Source: Conchocele bisecta (lineage: Eukaryota; Mollusca; Bivalvia; Lucinida; Thyasiridae). Taken from it: 64,000 bases of DNA. Position numbers and translations under genes: made by a program. The notes under the pieces were generated by a model that made no database searches, had not been told where the DNA came from, and worked only from the letters and a program-made list of their open reading frames with translations. The stretch covers positions 73,337,188-73,401,187 of the forward strand of contig CM055278.1 in NCBI GenBank assembly GCA_029237695.1, written 5' to 3'. Below, one piece after another: positions 31,190 to 41,821 of the stretch (positions are counted from its first letter, which is position 1; every line of letters begins with the position of its first letter).

Positions 31190-31372
31190 GTGTATGTAAT
31201 TAATTACACGGTAGTCGGGCGGCTAGTGGACAAAATGCCTGTTAATTGCAATACAGTATGGCGGCCAGTCGACGAAAAGCTAATTACGATAGCGTTAATT
31301 ACAAGTCTGGTGGACAGTAGACGAAAATCCTGTTAATTACAAGATATTTGGCCGGCCAGTGGACGTCCATAA
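31190..31372. repeat. Degenerate ~55-bp minisatellite with repeated TAATTA
   Basis: Units contain GGCGGCCAGTGGACGAAAA and CTGTTAATTACAAG. TAATTA or TTAATT words fall near 31198, 31233, 31283, 31296 and 31336. It could be simple repeat decay or a cluster of homeodomain-type sites. Confidence 0.6.
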
Positions 31373-31644
31373 AAATGTGCCATTCCATTAGAAAGATATT
31401 AGGAAATATACTGTAAACACATCTAAAAAAAACAACATGACGTCACGTCGTTCGTAAACACGTGATCCCACACCTTGAAGCTCAATAATCCAGTATTTTG
31501 AAATACAAATAAATTCAAATATTGTCAAGATTAGCGTGGGCGGTGGTGTATGCGACTCAGATGCATCGTGCCACAGTGTATACTAGACTAGTCTTATACA
31601 TAGGTTATAGAACTTGTAAAACCATCAGTAACTCCCTCTGGGGC
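31373..31644. other. Stretch with a family B fragment only
   Basis: GTCAAGATTAGCGTGGGCGG and TGGTGTATGCGAC at 31523-31555 are a family B end. Otherwise nothing is recognised; the frame at 31522-31707 starts inside that repeat. Confidence 0.45.
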
Positions 31645-31815
31645 ATCATCGACGTAGATTTGCGACATTTTGGTCAGTTTGACGTCACGTTGCTTAGCTT
31701 AAACTGAAAAATTACAATTTTCGAAAAAAAAATCAAAATTTGATTTTTTTTCGAAAATTGTAATTTTTTAGTTTAAACTAAGCAACGTGACGCCAAACCG
31801 ACAATCGCCGTTAAT
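31645..31815. repeat. Long palindrome with TCGAAAA core
   Basis: CGACATTTTGGTCAGTTTGA, CGTCACGTTGCTTAG and AAAATTACAATTTTCGAAAA pair with their complements in 31735-31810. The loop region is poly-A/poly-T (AAAAAAAAATCAAAATTTGA). Confidence 0.88.
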
Positions 31816-31905
31816 GTAAGAGGGAATGATGACCGGAAGTTGTTCTAAGGGAAATTACTCGTGCTGTTTCCAAGTTCTGTAACCTACTATTTAGACTGGT
31901 CATAA

Positions 31906-32240
31906 TGAATTAGCTTGTGGACAGTAAAATATGAGGAGAAAACAAGGTGTTAACAATCATGTAAGACATTCCCATCACTCGGAAGGCATGCTTGATTAAA
32001 AAACCAGACGCTCGAGAATGGATCAACGAATGACAGGGTCAATGTGACGTATGAATCCATGACAGGCAGTAAAATGAAACTTCTCTCAATATTTTTGTTG
32101 CAAGAGTAAATATATATGTACCTCTAATAACTCCAATCCGAAATTCCACAGTAACCACAAACGGTTAGCTCAAATAAGCAACATTTTTCGCACAAGTTCT
32201 TCATTATGTAAGGATCACATTCGTTAATGTGTTGTTTGTC
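31906..32240 (+). repeat. Long dispersed repeat, partner of the inverted copy at 38090-38516
   Basis: ATGAATTAGCTTGTGGACAG, GGCATGCTTGATTAAAAAAC, GAGAATGGATCAACGAATGA and CACAAACGGTTAGCTCAAAT all recur as complements, in reversed order, at 38090-38516. This copy is uninterrupted at the GTAACC position where the other carries an insertion. Confidence 0.85.
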
Positions 32241-32606
32241 TATATGTAAATATTAATTGTCGAAATGGTTTAAATGCGAACAAAATAATTAATTTTAGTA
32301 CATGTAACGTCTTTGAATTATGTTTCAAATTTAGACGTCATTCACAGGATAAATTGTATTTTCCAATATAAATATCGGCGTAAATCGGAGCGATAAGGGA
32401 GGTAATACCATAGCCATGCCCATAGTTTACGAATATGAATAAGCAATGCACATAACCCATCCTGTCTAGGCGTCCCATTGTGCTCGCTTATTGCATTTCA
32501 AATTGGAGCCCAATGCGACACGGAGCTGCAACCTCAGTTAAGTAAGTCATAGCACGATTACTGTATTGATGTTGCTTCCCCAAAAATAGAAATTATCCCG
32601 ATTTAT
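32241..32606. other. Stretch with no recognisable feature
   Basis: No long frame or repeat family seen; CGGCGTAAATCGGAGCG near 32365 recalls family X flanks. Confidence 0.4.
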
Positions 32607-32836
32607 TTAACCCCTTCACCCCTAAGTAACTGGAATGGATTTTGATATGTTAATTGTACAACCAATCCAACCGTCCAGACTAGTGCATTCATGAAAAGAG
32701 GGTGTTTTTGTTCTGAAAATATGAAAATAACTTCCAAAAAGTGCAGATACTGATGAGACGGCTCGTTACGAGCCGGCTCATCTGGATCTGCACTGTTTGC
32801 AAACATCGCTATAACGGGTTGTCGTGTTGAAAGGGC
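32607..32836 (+). repeat. Family VIII copy with inserted palindrome
   Basis: AACCCCTTCACCCCTAAGTA, GATATGTTAATTGTACAACC and, at 32737-32806, a hairpin AGTGCAGATACTGATGAGAC / GCTCATCTGGATCTGCACT around GGCTCGTTACGAGCCG. The ends AACCCCTT / AAAGGGCT are inverted. The minus-strand frame at 32603-32845 is repeat sequence. Confidence 0.75.
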
Positions 32837-32877
32837 TAAAGGCACTGAGGAAAGTGATTACATGTAGTAGCATTACT

Positions 32878-33416
32878 TTAAAGGTACATGTCCACTCAGT
32901 AGGCACAAAATGTTCTTTATATCAGACATCATCTGAGACATTTTCTGGCAAAATAGACATTCATTCACCATTACCCCACGTATTGATTGGCATTATTATA
33001 CATTTTATATCCGACGTAAATGTACACACTGATATCAGGGGCGGTAACTGTGTTTCCTTGAAATGTTAATGGAAATTACTATTTATTCTCTGTATTTATT
33101 TTATGATGTGCAATGCTCATACTTTATAATCTGTCGACAATATTATTGTTTCATGTGACATATATAATCAGTATGCATAATTAAAACATATCATGCCTCA
33201 TTTGCATATGAAAATAGCCTGATACCATTCACGGCACTAACCTACTATTCTATTTATTCTGTCAACACCTACAAATGACTTTAAAATGCAATACAAATAA
33301 CCCCAGCCACGGCACATATTTATACGCAGTGATTAGGTCGTATTGACAGGATATCAAACATGTTTCACGGCACCGTGTTTCACGTCACATACGCACTGTG
33401 TTGACGGGATAAATTA
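32878..33416. mobile_element. Family I left part joined to II/III hairpin cassette
   Basis: Family I begins TTTAAAGGTACATGTCCACT at 32878 and runs to GCCTGATACC at 33227. There it switches to the right end of family II (CATTCACGGCACTAACCTAC) and a complete family III (TTATTCTGTCAACACCTAC ... GTGTTGACGGGATAA). The rest of family I is missing, so this is a deletion derivative of a nested pair. Confidence 0.75.
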
Positions 33417-33654
33417 TTTGATCATGTGTAAGCAGTGTAATTCACGAATGTGCAATCGCTAAAAGTAAATATATTGCTAATGTATATTAAGACTTAGACA
33501 ATACTGTCATATGCTCGGCACAGGTTAGACGATCACATTTTGGCGGGATAGTTGACAGTACAACATGGTACGTGAAACCATATATACAGATGGCACAATT
33601 ATGTGGTATTTCTGGAGTTGTGACTCTCAGTCTCCCGCAGTGTCAATTACAAGT
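33417..33654. other. Short stretch with no recognisable feature
   Basis: Nothing beyond AT-rich sequence. Confidence 0.35.
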
Positions 33655-33850
33655 ATATGCAATGGAACCTCTCTAAGCCGGACACCCTGCGACGTCCCCA
33701 GGGTGTCCGGTTTAGAGCGGTTTCATTGTAATTAAGCACTCAGCGCCATGTTTTTGTCATTTTCAATCATGAACAGACACGACAATACAATGAGGTACCG
33801 TGAAACACAATGGGGTCCCCGGGTGTCCGGATTTGAGAGGTACTACTGTG
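33655..33850. repeat. GGTGTCCGG repeat with inverted words
   Basis: CTCTAAGCCGGACACCCTGC / GGGTGTCCGGTTTAGAG form a hairpin at 33668-33718. A further GGGTGTCCGGATTTGAGAGG follows at 33818. Related to 29750-30000. Confidence 0.65.
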
Positions 33851-33869
33851 TTTACAAACCTGGGATATG

Positions 33870-34257
33870 GTTAATACACTAGTGTGTATATGATTTCAAG
33901 GCGGCCATGTTTTAAATTCAAGATGGCCACCATTGGGGTTGTTAAACATGAAAATAACATGTGTTGCGTATGGTCGTCAGATGAATAAAGCCTCACAAAA
34001 ATTAACATTATACCTGTATTAGAAGTGTACATGTATATAGAATGAAACCAGCATTTCAGAGCGGCCATTTTGAAATCCAAGATGGCGGCCATATTAATAA
34101 AGAAATGTAATTTAATAAAGAATTGGAACAAGCCTCGGTTTTGTTCTACGTGTTCTAAAGGTAATAAAACACATTGGTTACAAAAATTAAGTAAAAATAA
34201 AATGCTCGTCTACATAACATCATACACTAAATACCAGCCTAACAAGTGACGGTTTTG
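33870..34257. repeat. GGCGGCCAT-rich repeat, relative of the 53-56 kb element's right end
   Basis: Has AAGGCGGCCATGTTTTAAAT, TTGAAATCCAAGATGGCGGC, TTGGAACAAGCCTCGGTTTT and ACACATTGGTTACAAAAATT, matching 55860-56100 in order. Only that end is present. Confidence 0.75.
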
Positions 34258-34489
34258 AACATTACAATATCAATTTTAAAAAAAATGTAATTAATACATG
34301 TTTGTATGCACACATATAGTTTCCGAACTAAGCATTAATTTCAGAGTATACAACTAGTAAAGGTTAACTACTTTACATGGCATTGTATTGTATTTAATAC
34401 GGAAACTGGTAACTAGAATGACGTCAAATAAGTTCAATACGCGAATACTAAATTAAACATTATGTGTTGTACTGGGTTATATGAATGTA
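34258..34489. other. Short stretch with no recognisable feature
   Basis: AT-rich, no identifiable family. Confidence 0.35.
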
Positions 34490-34740
34490 GCCTGTTCTAT
34501 GGCCCTCTTAGTTGTGTCTGTGGCTGGAGAAATGGGACTCAAGAGATTTGGGACGAGTGTAGCTCCTGATCAAATAGCACACTCATATAGTATATATATT
34601 CCTCGTTCGAGAAGCATATCATTGATGGAAATACTAGCAGTGCAGATCCTAATCAGAATGTGCGCATACACAGGCTGATCTGGATCTACACAGGTCGCAA
34701 AACCCATAAGCCCCATTTTCCCAGTCACATCCACATTTTA
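34490..34740. repeat. Family IX copy
   Basis: TGTCTGTGGCTGGAGAAATG, GTGTAGCTCCTGATCAAATA, GTGCAGATCCTAATCAGAAT and AGCCCCATTTTCCCAGTCAC in the usual order. It is the longest clear copy. Confidence 0.7.
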
Positions 34741-34858
34741 CAATGATCACAAATAAACGTGGGAGCACTGATACAAATGGCTTCATTGTGACAAATATAG
34801 ATTGCATTGTGTGCATAAAACCTCGGTCGCCGGAGAATGATGCTCTATCTTCGACCTG

Positions 34859-35163
34859 TAGCCTATTTCATCAACCTTGCAAAGTATACTTTAGTAGCAA
34901 AGTATACTTTGAGCGAGAAATTTTCAATTTTATGATAAATTTATTAATTTTTATTATACTGAATTTATTACATTATCACAGCCATTATGGCTGTGATAAT
35001 GTAATAAATTCAGTATAATAATTATGCATACTTTTAATCATGAAATATATGCATTTGTTAGTTCTATATGAAATAATGCATTTCAGTAAAAATAAATGAT
35101 TACTCCCTCAAAGTATACTTTGCTAGTAAAGTATACTTTGCAATGTTGATGAAATAGGCTACT
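34859..35163. mobile_element. Family IV hairpin element, complete copy
   Basis: TAGCCTATTTCATCAACCTT ... AATGTTGATGAAATAGGCTA, with paired AAAGTATACTTT palindromes at each end and the perfect central stem ATTATACTGAATTTATTACA and complement. It is flanked on both sides by CTG, as is the copy at 48260-48563. Confidence 0.92.
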
Positions 35164-35584
35164 GGTGACCACCATACCAGCTCTCGTATTGCCCTTGTCG
35201 AAGATCGAATCTATAGTATATTGGTGAGAAGCGTGTTCACTATCAATTGCGCTTACACACATGGGTCCTAAGTCGTGCAGGGACGAATCCCTCGGTCGAG
35301 GACAAAACAGCACAAACAACAACTGTCGTTGTAGGTGGCGATTTGTCTCAGGCCGAGTAATTCGTCCCAGCACGACTTCGCATACTGGTTCATTTACCGT
35401 AGAACCACTAACAGATAAAATGTACATCAGCAATTTGAATGGGTCAGTGGAAGAAGGAGGTTAACTCCATAAGGGAGTTAGCTTCCTTCTTCCACTGACG
35501 AATTCAATTGCAATTCGCTATTCGTCGAAGTTACACCTCTGTATAGAAATGCGTTGGTGCTTAGAAAGTTGGTATGATGTTTTT
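35164..35584. repeat. Loose inverted repeats and a small hairpin
   Basis: TAAGTCGTGCAGGGACGAAT and ATTCGTCCCAGCACGACTT (35269-35386) form an imperfect foldback. At 35441-35502 GTCAGTGGAAGAAGG and GGAGGTTAACTCC pair with complements. Confidence 0.7.
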
Positions 35585-35944
35585 CTTGTGGTATATAGAG
35601 AATACCAGGCTCGTGTCTATTGATAGCAAGTTTATCAGCCAATGCTAGGAAACGCGTAGGAATTCATGCCGTTTCCGAGCCGAACCGGATGAACTTGATA
35701 TAAACAGACAATAGGCCGGTATATATTCTATGTATCAGGAAACGTGTTATGCTAACCGATAACCAAATATAGAATAGTTTCCGATGAACTTGTTTACGTT
35801 GCGTCATTACATTTACGTCATTCGGTAACGTCATGTGACTCACTTCGACCAATAAATTGTTTCTTTTCAATATACGACATTATGTTAGCAGTCAGTACGT
35901 ATTCGGCCAATACAAAGCTCGTTACCTGATAAAACACCATTTGT
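35585..35944. repeat. Fragment of a repeat also found in the forkhead intron
   Basis: AGAGAATACCAGGCTCGTGT, AGCAAGTTTATCAGCCAATG and AGGAAACGCGTAGGAATTC match 22850-22920. The remainder (to 35944) shows nothing I recognise. Confidence 0.5.
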
Positions 35945-36806
35945 TTAGGTAATTAGGCCCTGGGCGTACTGGCATAAAATAGGGTTTTTATTACCATCTC
36001 TGCGCACCAAAGATTTTTGTTACCAATGTGACTAAACATACATACTCTATATATTTCCGCATGATATAATTTCACAAGTAGTAGCTTACGCCTAGCAATT
36101 TGCACAAACAAGATGGCCGCCAATGAAAAAGTACTTTACTACATGTATGGGCATATCGTATTGTGGAAGAAGCTTTTAAAGCACAAATACCCATAAACTT
36201 CAGGCATTTAATACTTCATAGACGACGAAATGTTTATCAATCCCTTTTATTAGGAATATGATTTATAGTACCGCTATTTGTTATGAATTCTATGAATTAT
36301 TAAAGAAACAGTCACGCACGAGCAATTAAGTGTTGACACCACACGCATATATTTGAAACTAACATAGTCCCAAGGTGTTTAGCATATTCGTATTAATAAT
36401 AATACGCAATTAAAACATAACATTTGGGAAATAACGTGTTATATTCCATATAAAATATGGCCGACCTTATGAAATGCATATCCAGTTTCTGGGATATTTA
36501 TATGCAACGTCGTTGTTTCAACAGTCACAGAATGGTTGATTCAAACACAATTCTGATATGTGATAAATCGATTGTTATATATTCGGTAATATTGGTTCCA
36601 CAATGTAATATACATGTATATCCTATGGTAGCCGAAGCCTTTTTCACAGGCGCCCATCTTGTTTATGTAAATTAGTGGGCTGAAGCTACTACTTTAAAAT
36701 GTATATCATGCAAAAATGTACACTAAACACATTGGCATCAGAACTCTTTGGTGCGCTCAGATGATACCGACAACCCAAACGCGCATAGGGCCTAAATTAC
36801 TTAATT
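35945..36806. mobile_element. TIR element of ~860 bp with ~170-bp inverted ends
   Basis: Left TTAGGTAATTAGGCCCTGGG and right complement CCTATGC...TAAATTACTTAA. Inside, TGCGCACCAAAGATTTTTGT, AAGTAGTAGCTTACGCC and AAACAAGATGGCCGCCAATG pair with sequence at 36640-36760. The 72-codon frame at 36457-36675 has no domain, so I regard it as non-autonomous. Confidence 0.85.
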
Positions 36807-37149
36807 AAGTCATTTCCAATGCTGATTGTTAACGTACGAAGGTGATATAAAAAAAATATTGAGTTGAACAAAAAACATATGTCAGAGACAAATAATTTAA
36901 TTGTAGGTTCATATCTTATTCCAAATTTACCTACATGTATCAGCCGCATGGAACGAAATACAGGACTTAATGAAATGCTTCTCATATTGAACAAATAACT
37001 AGCGTTACTTACGCTAGTTTTTCTCCAATACATGGTTACTAATCGAATTTATTTAAATTAATTTAACAGATACAAAGTATATGAATAGGTGGCATAGTGT
37101 TATCCTTTCACAAATCATGTTTCCTGGTATAATAGGGACGTCGGAACAA
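36807..37149. other. Stretch with no recognisable feature
   Basis: No domain in the minus-strand frame at 36797-37033. A direct TAACTAGCGTTACTTACGCTAG word near 37000 is a small hairpin. Confidence 0.4.
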
Positions 37150-37377
37150 GGGACCGTTTCACTAAACTTCGTACGACTAAAATGTTCGTAAGTGCAAAAT
37201 TATGGTAGTCTGTAAATTTCACATGTGCATTGTTTTGTAGTAAACACTTCTTGGATTTACATTTATTGATCATATATTGATCAATAACTGTAAATCCATG
37301 AATTTAAATTTCCAGACGATCCTAAATTTGCACTTATGAACATTTTAGTCTTACGAGGTTTAGTGAAACTGGCCCCA
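37150..37377. mobile_element. Family V hairpin element, copy 5 (variant loop)
   Basis: Ends GGACCGTTTCACTAAACTTC / TTAGTGAAACTGGCCCC. The central stem is shortened and the loop is TTATTGATCATATATTGATCAA instead of the usual GGCTGCATATGCAGCC. Confidence 0.88.
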
Positions 37378-37611
37378 GGTCCGGCACATCCGGCGAAATG
37401 ATTTTTTATTGAAATACATGTATTTAGAAACCATATATATAAAAATAAAACGGTCAGGAATGTGATTATTATTATTAATATACATGAACTATGCATTTCC
37501 AATACTTTTGACTTGACCATGACTTTTTTGTCTCGTTTTTCGTGTCGGCTAGATCTCGTTTGATAATAATATATCAGCTAATATTTTTCTGCATTTGTTC
37601 TCATTTCTCAT
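37378..37611. other. Short stretch with no recognisable feature
   Basis: AT-rich; no repeat family or frame. Confidence 0.35.
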
Positions 37612-37690
37612 CAAAAGTTTATGTTGTTACCACTCAGTTGAACCGGCTCGACGAGCCGGTTCAACCGAATGGTAACGACATAAACGTTGG
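37612..37690. repeat. Palindrome with GCTCGACGAGC centre
   Basis: TTGTTACCACTCAGTTGAAC and its near complement flank CGGCTCGACGAGCCG. A relative is at 62620-62680 (GTGACCACCATTTGAACGG ... CCGTTT-type arms). Confidence 0.85.
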
Positions 37691-38089
37691 GTGGTGTGGT
37701 GGGGGTACCACTAACTTCACCGGACCAATCGCATGGTGCTTCCGACGCCCTTGTATAGCCATAGTAGAAACACATTACCAAATTAACTTCATGTAATTCG
37801 AATTTGATCGAATAAAATGGTACACTTGGTGGATATTTTAACTGGTGCAGATTATTAGTGTTGGATTGCTGTGATATACAATACAATACCGACTATTCCT
37901 TGAGATTATGCTATAATGTAATAACTCTAATTCGATTTATTCTTCTGAGGACGGTTAATTATTGATCACCTAACGGCATTGTGGCTGTCCGCAACCGATT
38001 CTAATGGAATTATCCACTCCTACTACTAGCGCGTATATTGACACATAAGGTTTCATTCCAGTAAATCGAGTGTGGTCCTTAGTGGTCGA
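37691..38089. other. Stretch with no recognisable feature
   Basis: The overlapping frames at 37542-37796 and 37611-37886 are produced by the palindrome and its flank; no domain visible. Confidence 0.4.
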
Positions 38090-38516
38090 AAGTAGTACAT
38101 AATGAAGACATAGTGCGAAACATTTTGCTGGTTTTGAGCTAACCGTTTGTGGTTACTGGTGAATGTTGCTTAGTATTTACCATGCATGCCTTGCTTGTTT
38201 CTTATTCCACCAGCGTGTGGACTGAAATTCTTTGCGTAAATAAACGATTTGTTCTGTTCTGGTTACTGGTGAATTTCTGATTGGAGTTATTAGAGGTACA
38301 TATACGTTTACTCCTGCAGCAAAAAATATTGAGAGAATTTTCATTTTACTGCCGGTCACATATTCATACGTCACATGACCCTATCATTCGTTGATCCATT
38401 ATCGGGCGTCTGTTTTTTTAATCAAGCATGCCTTCCGAGTCATGGGAATTCCTTACATGATTGTCAACACCTTGTTTTTTCCTCATAGTTTACTTTCCAC
38501 AAGCTAATTCATTATG
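38090..38516 (-). repeat. Long dispersed repeat, inverted partner of 31906-32240, with an internal insertion
   Basis: Complementary to 31906-32240 along most of its length. It differs by a ~110-bp insertion (38165-38274) bounded by a direct duplication of GGTTACTGGTGAAT (38151-38164 and 38261-38274). The frame at 38177-38374 is not coding. Confidence 0.85.
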
Positions 38517-38955
38517 AAAATGCTAGTCTGACAGAAAGTATTCCATTCTAAATGTATTTTCAATACATCCAGGTGACAGTTTCCTGTTAAATTATATAGT
38601 GGCAATCAATGGTGGAATGTAACCATAACGCTTGCTGACATGACGAGATCACCGGTGTTGGAACTGATGGTCATTATTGTGGTGCCATGTAGGTATGTTG
38701 GTGGATTTCGGTGGATTTCGTTGGTTTTGGGTAATTTACATAGTTTTGTGCAACTACTAATGCTCAATGATTACATATCCAATTTACGTCGATATAAATA
38801 AACAATTTGCCACCGGTTTTATTGTTACCAGTTAACAAATACAAGGTGTATGATCACGTGGTACTAACAACAACAACAAGTACTGAAACTTCCAGAATCC
38901 ATCTGATTCAAAGTACGTATTCTTTTCTATTGTCCTTATTACGTAACGGATTTTG
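38517..38955. other. Stretch with no recognisable feature
   Basis: Only a small direct repeat GGTGGATTTCG at 38700-38720. No exon or family seen. Confidence 0.4.
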
Positions 38956-39145
38956 ATGAAATATGGCGCATCAAACGTGTCTTGTTAAGCTGCATTTGGT
39001 GGTATTTGTATGTTTGCCCAAACTTCTGTCGTTTTTACGAAGAATCGATTTCCGTGTGGTACACGGAAATCGATTCTTCGCAAAAACGACATACGTCAGT
39101 GCCGAACTTCATGGACCACCAAATGTGATCATGCACCTTGAAATA
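38956..39145. repeat. Foldback with perfect CGAAGAATCGATTTCCGTG stem
   Basis: CGAAGAATCGATTTCCGTGT (39039-39058) pairs perfectly with the following ACACGGAAATCGATTCTTCG, with outer arms TTTGGTGG ... CCACCAAA and CTTCTG...CAGTGCCGAA. Frames on both strands result from it. Confidence 0.85.
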
Positions 39146-39355
39146 ATGGTTTAATTGGTTAAAATTTAATTGGTTAAAAAAGTACGCGGGTAGAAGGTAT
39201 ATGTTGGTAACAATGCATGCAAACCAGCAGAGATACCGAAATAATCCAGAAAACACCGAAATATGAACCGTTCTTCAAGAGCCTGTGGAAGAGACTGCTA
39301 GAAAATGTCAATTGTCGCTGTCGTGTCGCCTTCCATGTGTCTATACTAATTCACT

Positions 39356-39418
39356 GCACTGCACTGCACTGCACTGCACTGCACTGCACTGCACTGCACT
39401 TGTATTGCATTGTATTGT
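39356..39418. repeat. (CACTG)n pentanucleotide microsatellite
   Basis: About nine perfect CACTG units, then diverged TTGTATTGCATTGTATTG. Confidence 0.97.
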
Positions 39419-39544
39419 ATAAAATGGGCTTTCACAGTGTAATAACACAGTGTATACAATCATAATACACTAGTGTAATAAATATGCAAATGAGCCCACA
39501 ACAGAAAACATAGTATGTAGTCAGCAAGCTTCAAATTACGGTGA

Positions 39545-40200
39545 TGTGTTTATGCAACAAATATATAGACAAATATACTCGTGCCTAACGGCACTCGTGA
39601 AATATGGACATTCCACATCACTCGATGAACATTATAGGAATGAATTTATTTCAAATGCCTTCCGGCCTTCGTCCAGTATTCCCGCGACTTTTCCAAGTTT
39701 ATATCCCCGATAAATTCCACAAAAAGGCCATTCATTCCTTATAATTCCAGCATTTGAAATAAATTCATCAAGAAAATGTGTTTATTTTCCGTTTTCTTAA
39801 ATAATTATTTTAACTGCGCCTCACGGTTACGGGAAGTAGTTCGGCGTGGGAGTTTACTGGGATATAAATTTTGGACAGAGTCTTGCTACGGGCCAATCAA
39901 ATGTTAGGGAATTGTGTAAATATTTTTGTGCTGGAATTATATATGTCATATTCGTTGCAAAAATATGAATATTCTATTTATTATATACCGCTCCATGGAA
40001 ATTAGCAGTTTTTTAGACTATACGGTAATGAATGTGTATTTGCAGCCTATTTGCAGTCTGGCACTGCAGATGCGCGTTATGAATATAGATAGCGGAAGTA
40101 GTCGTATTTTCACCGGAAGATGTTTATTTCATCGATGAGAACATATGACTTTTATTTACATCGTATAACTATGTATTTCATGGGTAGGTATATAATAAAA
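39545..40200. mobile_element. Family VI element interrupted by another element
   Basis: GTGCCTAACGGCACTCGTGA ... CGATGAACA (39586-39630) and ATATGTCATATTCGTTGCAA ... GGTAGGTATATAATAA (39942-40199) match 14345-14642. Between them, 39637-39941 is an inserted element sharing its right half with 40767-41126. Confidence 0.85.
39637..39941. mobile_element. Nested element, deletion derivative
   Basis: GGAATGAATTTATTTCAAAT at the left and GTAAATATTTTTGTGCTGGA with ATTATA at the right. It includes CCGGCCTTCGTCCAGTATTC and GCGCCTCACGGTTACGGGAA. One arm of the foldback present at 40767-41126 is deleted here. Confidence 0.8.
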
Positions 40201-40379
40201 TCTAACATTTGTGTTTTAATATGATATTCGTTAACTGATTTTATGAAGAAAAAAATCGGTACACCCTCGTTTCTTATGTAATCAGTAAACACGTTTAATA
40301 AATGTCACATTAAATCATCTCTCATGTACGATCCTCTATGTATTACGTCGCGTCGTGTTGAGGCGAGTCGAGTGGCGTC

Positions 40380-40443
40380 GCGTCGCATTGCGTTGCGTTG
40401 CGTTGCCTTGCCTTGCCTTGCCTTGCCTTGCCTTGCCTTGCCA
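40380..40443. repeat. (CCTTG)n / (GCGTT)n pentanucleotide microsatellite
   Basis: GCGTTGCGTTGCGTTG runs into at least seven CCTTG units. The minus-strand frame at 40336-40521 is this repeat. Confidence 0.95.
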
Positions 40444-40766
40444 AGTATGTTGCGTTACGTTGTGATGTAATGTATTGCATTGTATTATATTGTATTTAAT
40501 TGTATAATTGAGCACCTTCAAATGGAGTTACTGAAATAACAATGTACAATCAATAATAATGACATATTACTGTAAATGGCGTCGTAACACGACGAAATAT
40601 TAACATATTTAAGGTCCATGGTGTCTATGACACGGGTATCATTGTTGCCTACAGCAGCCAACGTCAACTTTTAGAAACATAATTATCGCAAAAACTCGTT
40701 TACTATATCGCATTTGTAATAAACATTTAAGTAGAAAGGAGGCACCGTTTGCGGGACAGTTCATTT
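40444..40766. other. Short stretch with no recognisable feature
   Basis: AT-rich, with TATTGCATTGTATTATATTG decay of the neighbouring microsatellite. Confidence 0.4.
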
Positions 40767-41126
40767 AATATAGGAATGAATGGCCTTTTTGTGGAATTTA
40801 TCGGGCTATAAACTTGGAAAAGTCGCGGGAATACTGGACGAAGGCCGGAAGGCCTCGTCCAGTATTCCCGCTACTTTTCCAAGTTTATATCCCCGATAAA
40901 TTCAACAAAAAGGCCATTCATTCCTTATAATTCCAGCATTTGAAATAAATTCATCAAGAAAATGTGTTTATTTTCCGTTTTCTTAAGAATTATTTTAACT
41001 GCGCCTCACGGTTACGGAAAGTAGTTCGGCGTGGGAGTTTACTGGGATATAAATTTTGGATAGAGACTTGCTACGGGCCAATCAAATGTTAGGGAATTGT
41101 GTAAATATTTTTGTGCTGGAATTATA
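40767..41126. mobile_element. Foldback element, complete copy of the nested family
   Basis: Left TATAGGAATGAATGGCC and right GCTGGAATTATA. The core palindrome (40771-40930) pairs GGAATGAATGGCCTTTTTGT, CTTGGAAAAGTCGCGGGAAT and ACTGGACGAAGGCC with their complements, followed by a tail with CGCCTCACGGTTACGG. Confidence 0.88.
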
Positions 41127-41440
41127 CTCCCGTGGATGACCGGCTGAGAACACAAGACGTTACGTGTTCAATTATTAAAACCCTGTCACGGAAGTGACGA
41201 CCAGACTCAGACATGCTGTAACAATAAGCGCAATTATCGTAATTGGATGTGCCAATATAGCGAAAGTAATTAGGGATCGTGTTTCAAATGTTGAATTTTG
41301 GGAGGTTTATGATCGGAACGCATGTGTTTCAGCAGGTTTATTAGATTCCACAAAAGGAGGCGTGGGTGGTGTGTCGAATTGCACATGGTTTTCAGCGACA
41401 GAAAAGGGGCTATTTGATTTCAACCAGTTTGAACACGGTT
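41127..41440 (+). other. Open frame 41194-41541, not supported as a gene
   Basis: A 115-codon frame without a recognisable domain. Its last third overlaps diverged 41-bp satellite units, and there is no splice or promoter context. I record it only because it is among the longer frames in the region. Confidence 0.2.
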
Positions 41441-41590
41441 GTATTCAGACGTTCCGTCCCCGCAGCGATTCGGTCCTTGTGCTATTCGACATGCAACACG
41501 TCCCCTACCACGGTCTCACGTTTTTGGTATTCGTAAAATAGCTCGTCCCTGCCATGTGTCGGCTTATTTGGTATCACGGGACACTTGGCG
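41441..41590. repeat. Diverged outlying units of the 41-bp satellite
   Basis: TTGGTATTCGTAAAATAGCT, CGTCCCTGCCATGTGTCGGC and CGTCCCCTACCACGGTCTCA match the 42.5-43.3 kb unit. The array is thus split by the intervening miniature element and unrelated sequence. Confidence 0.7.
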
Positions 41591-41821
41591 GCTACGGGTG
41601 GACGATTTTCTGTATATTTCAGCACTGACCATACAAATTGCACGTGTGTGGGCAGAAAAATAGATTTATTAATAACTCTCTAGTGGGTGTCGAATGTCAG
41701 AGCATTCTATTAGCTCTACTTGCTTTAGATCATTGCAACTATGTACATATGGCGTGTTCGGCTGACATGAGCAAGGCAAACTTATCGGAAAAAACAGTTC
41801 CGGTAGCGAAATATTGACAAT

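Noticed and set aside
41194..41541. 115-codon frame as a secreted protein
   Set aside because: It has a mildly hydrophobic start, but no recognised domain, and its 3' part overlaps decayed satellite units.
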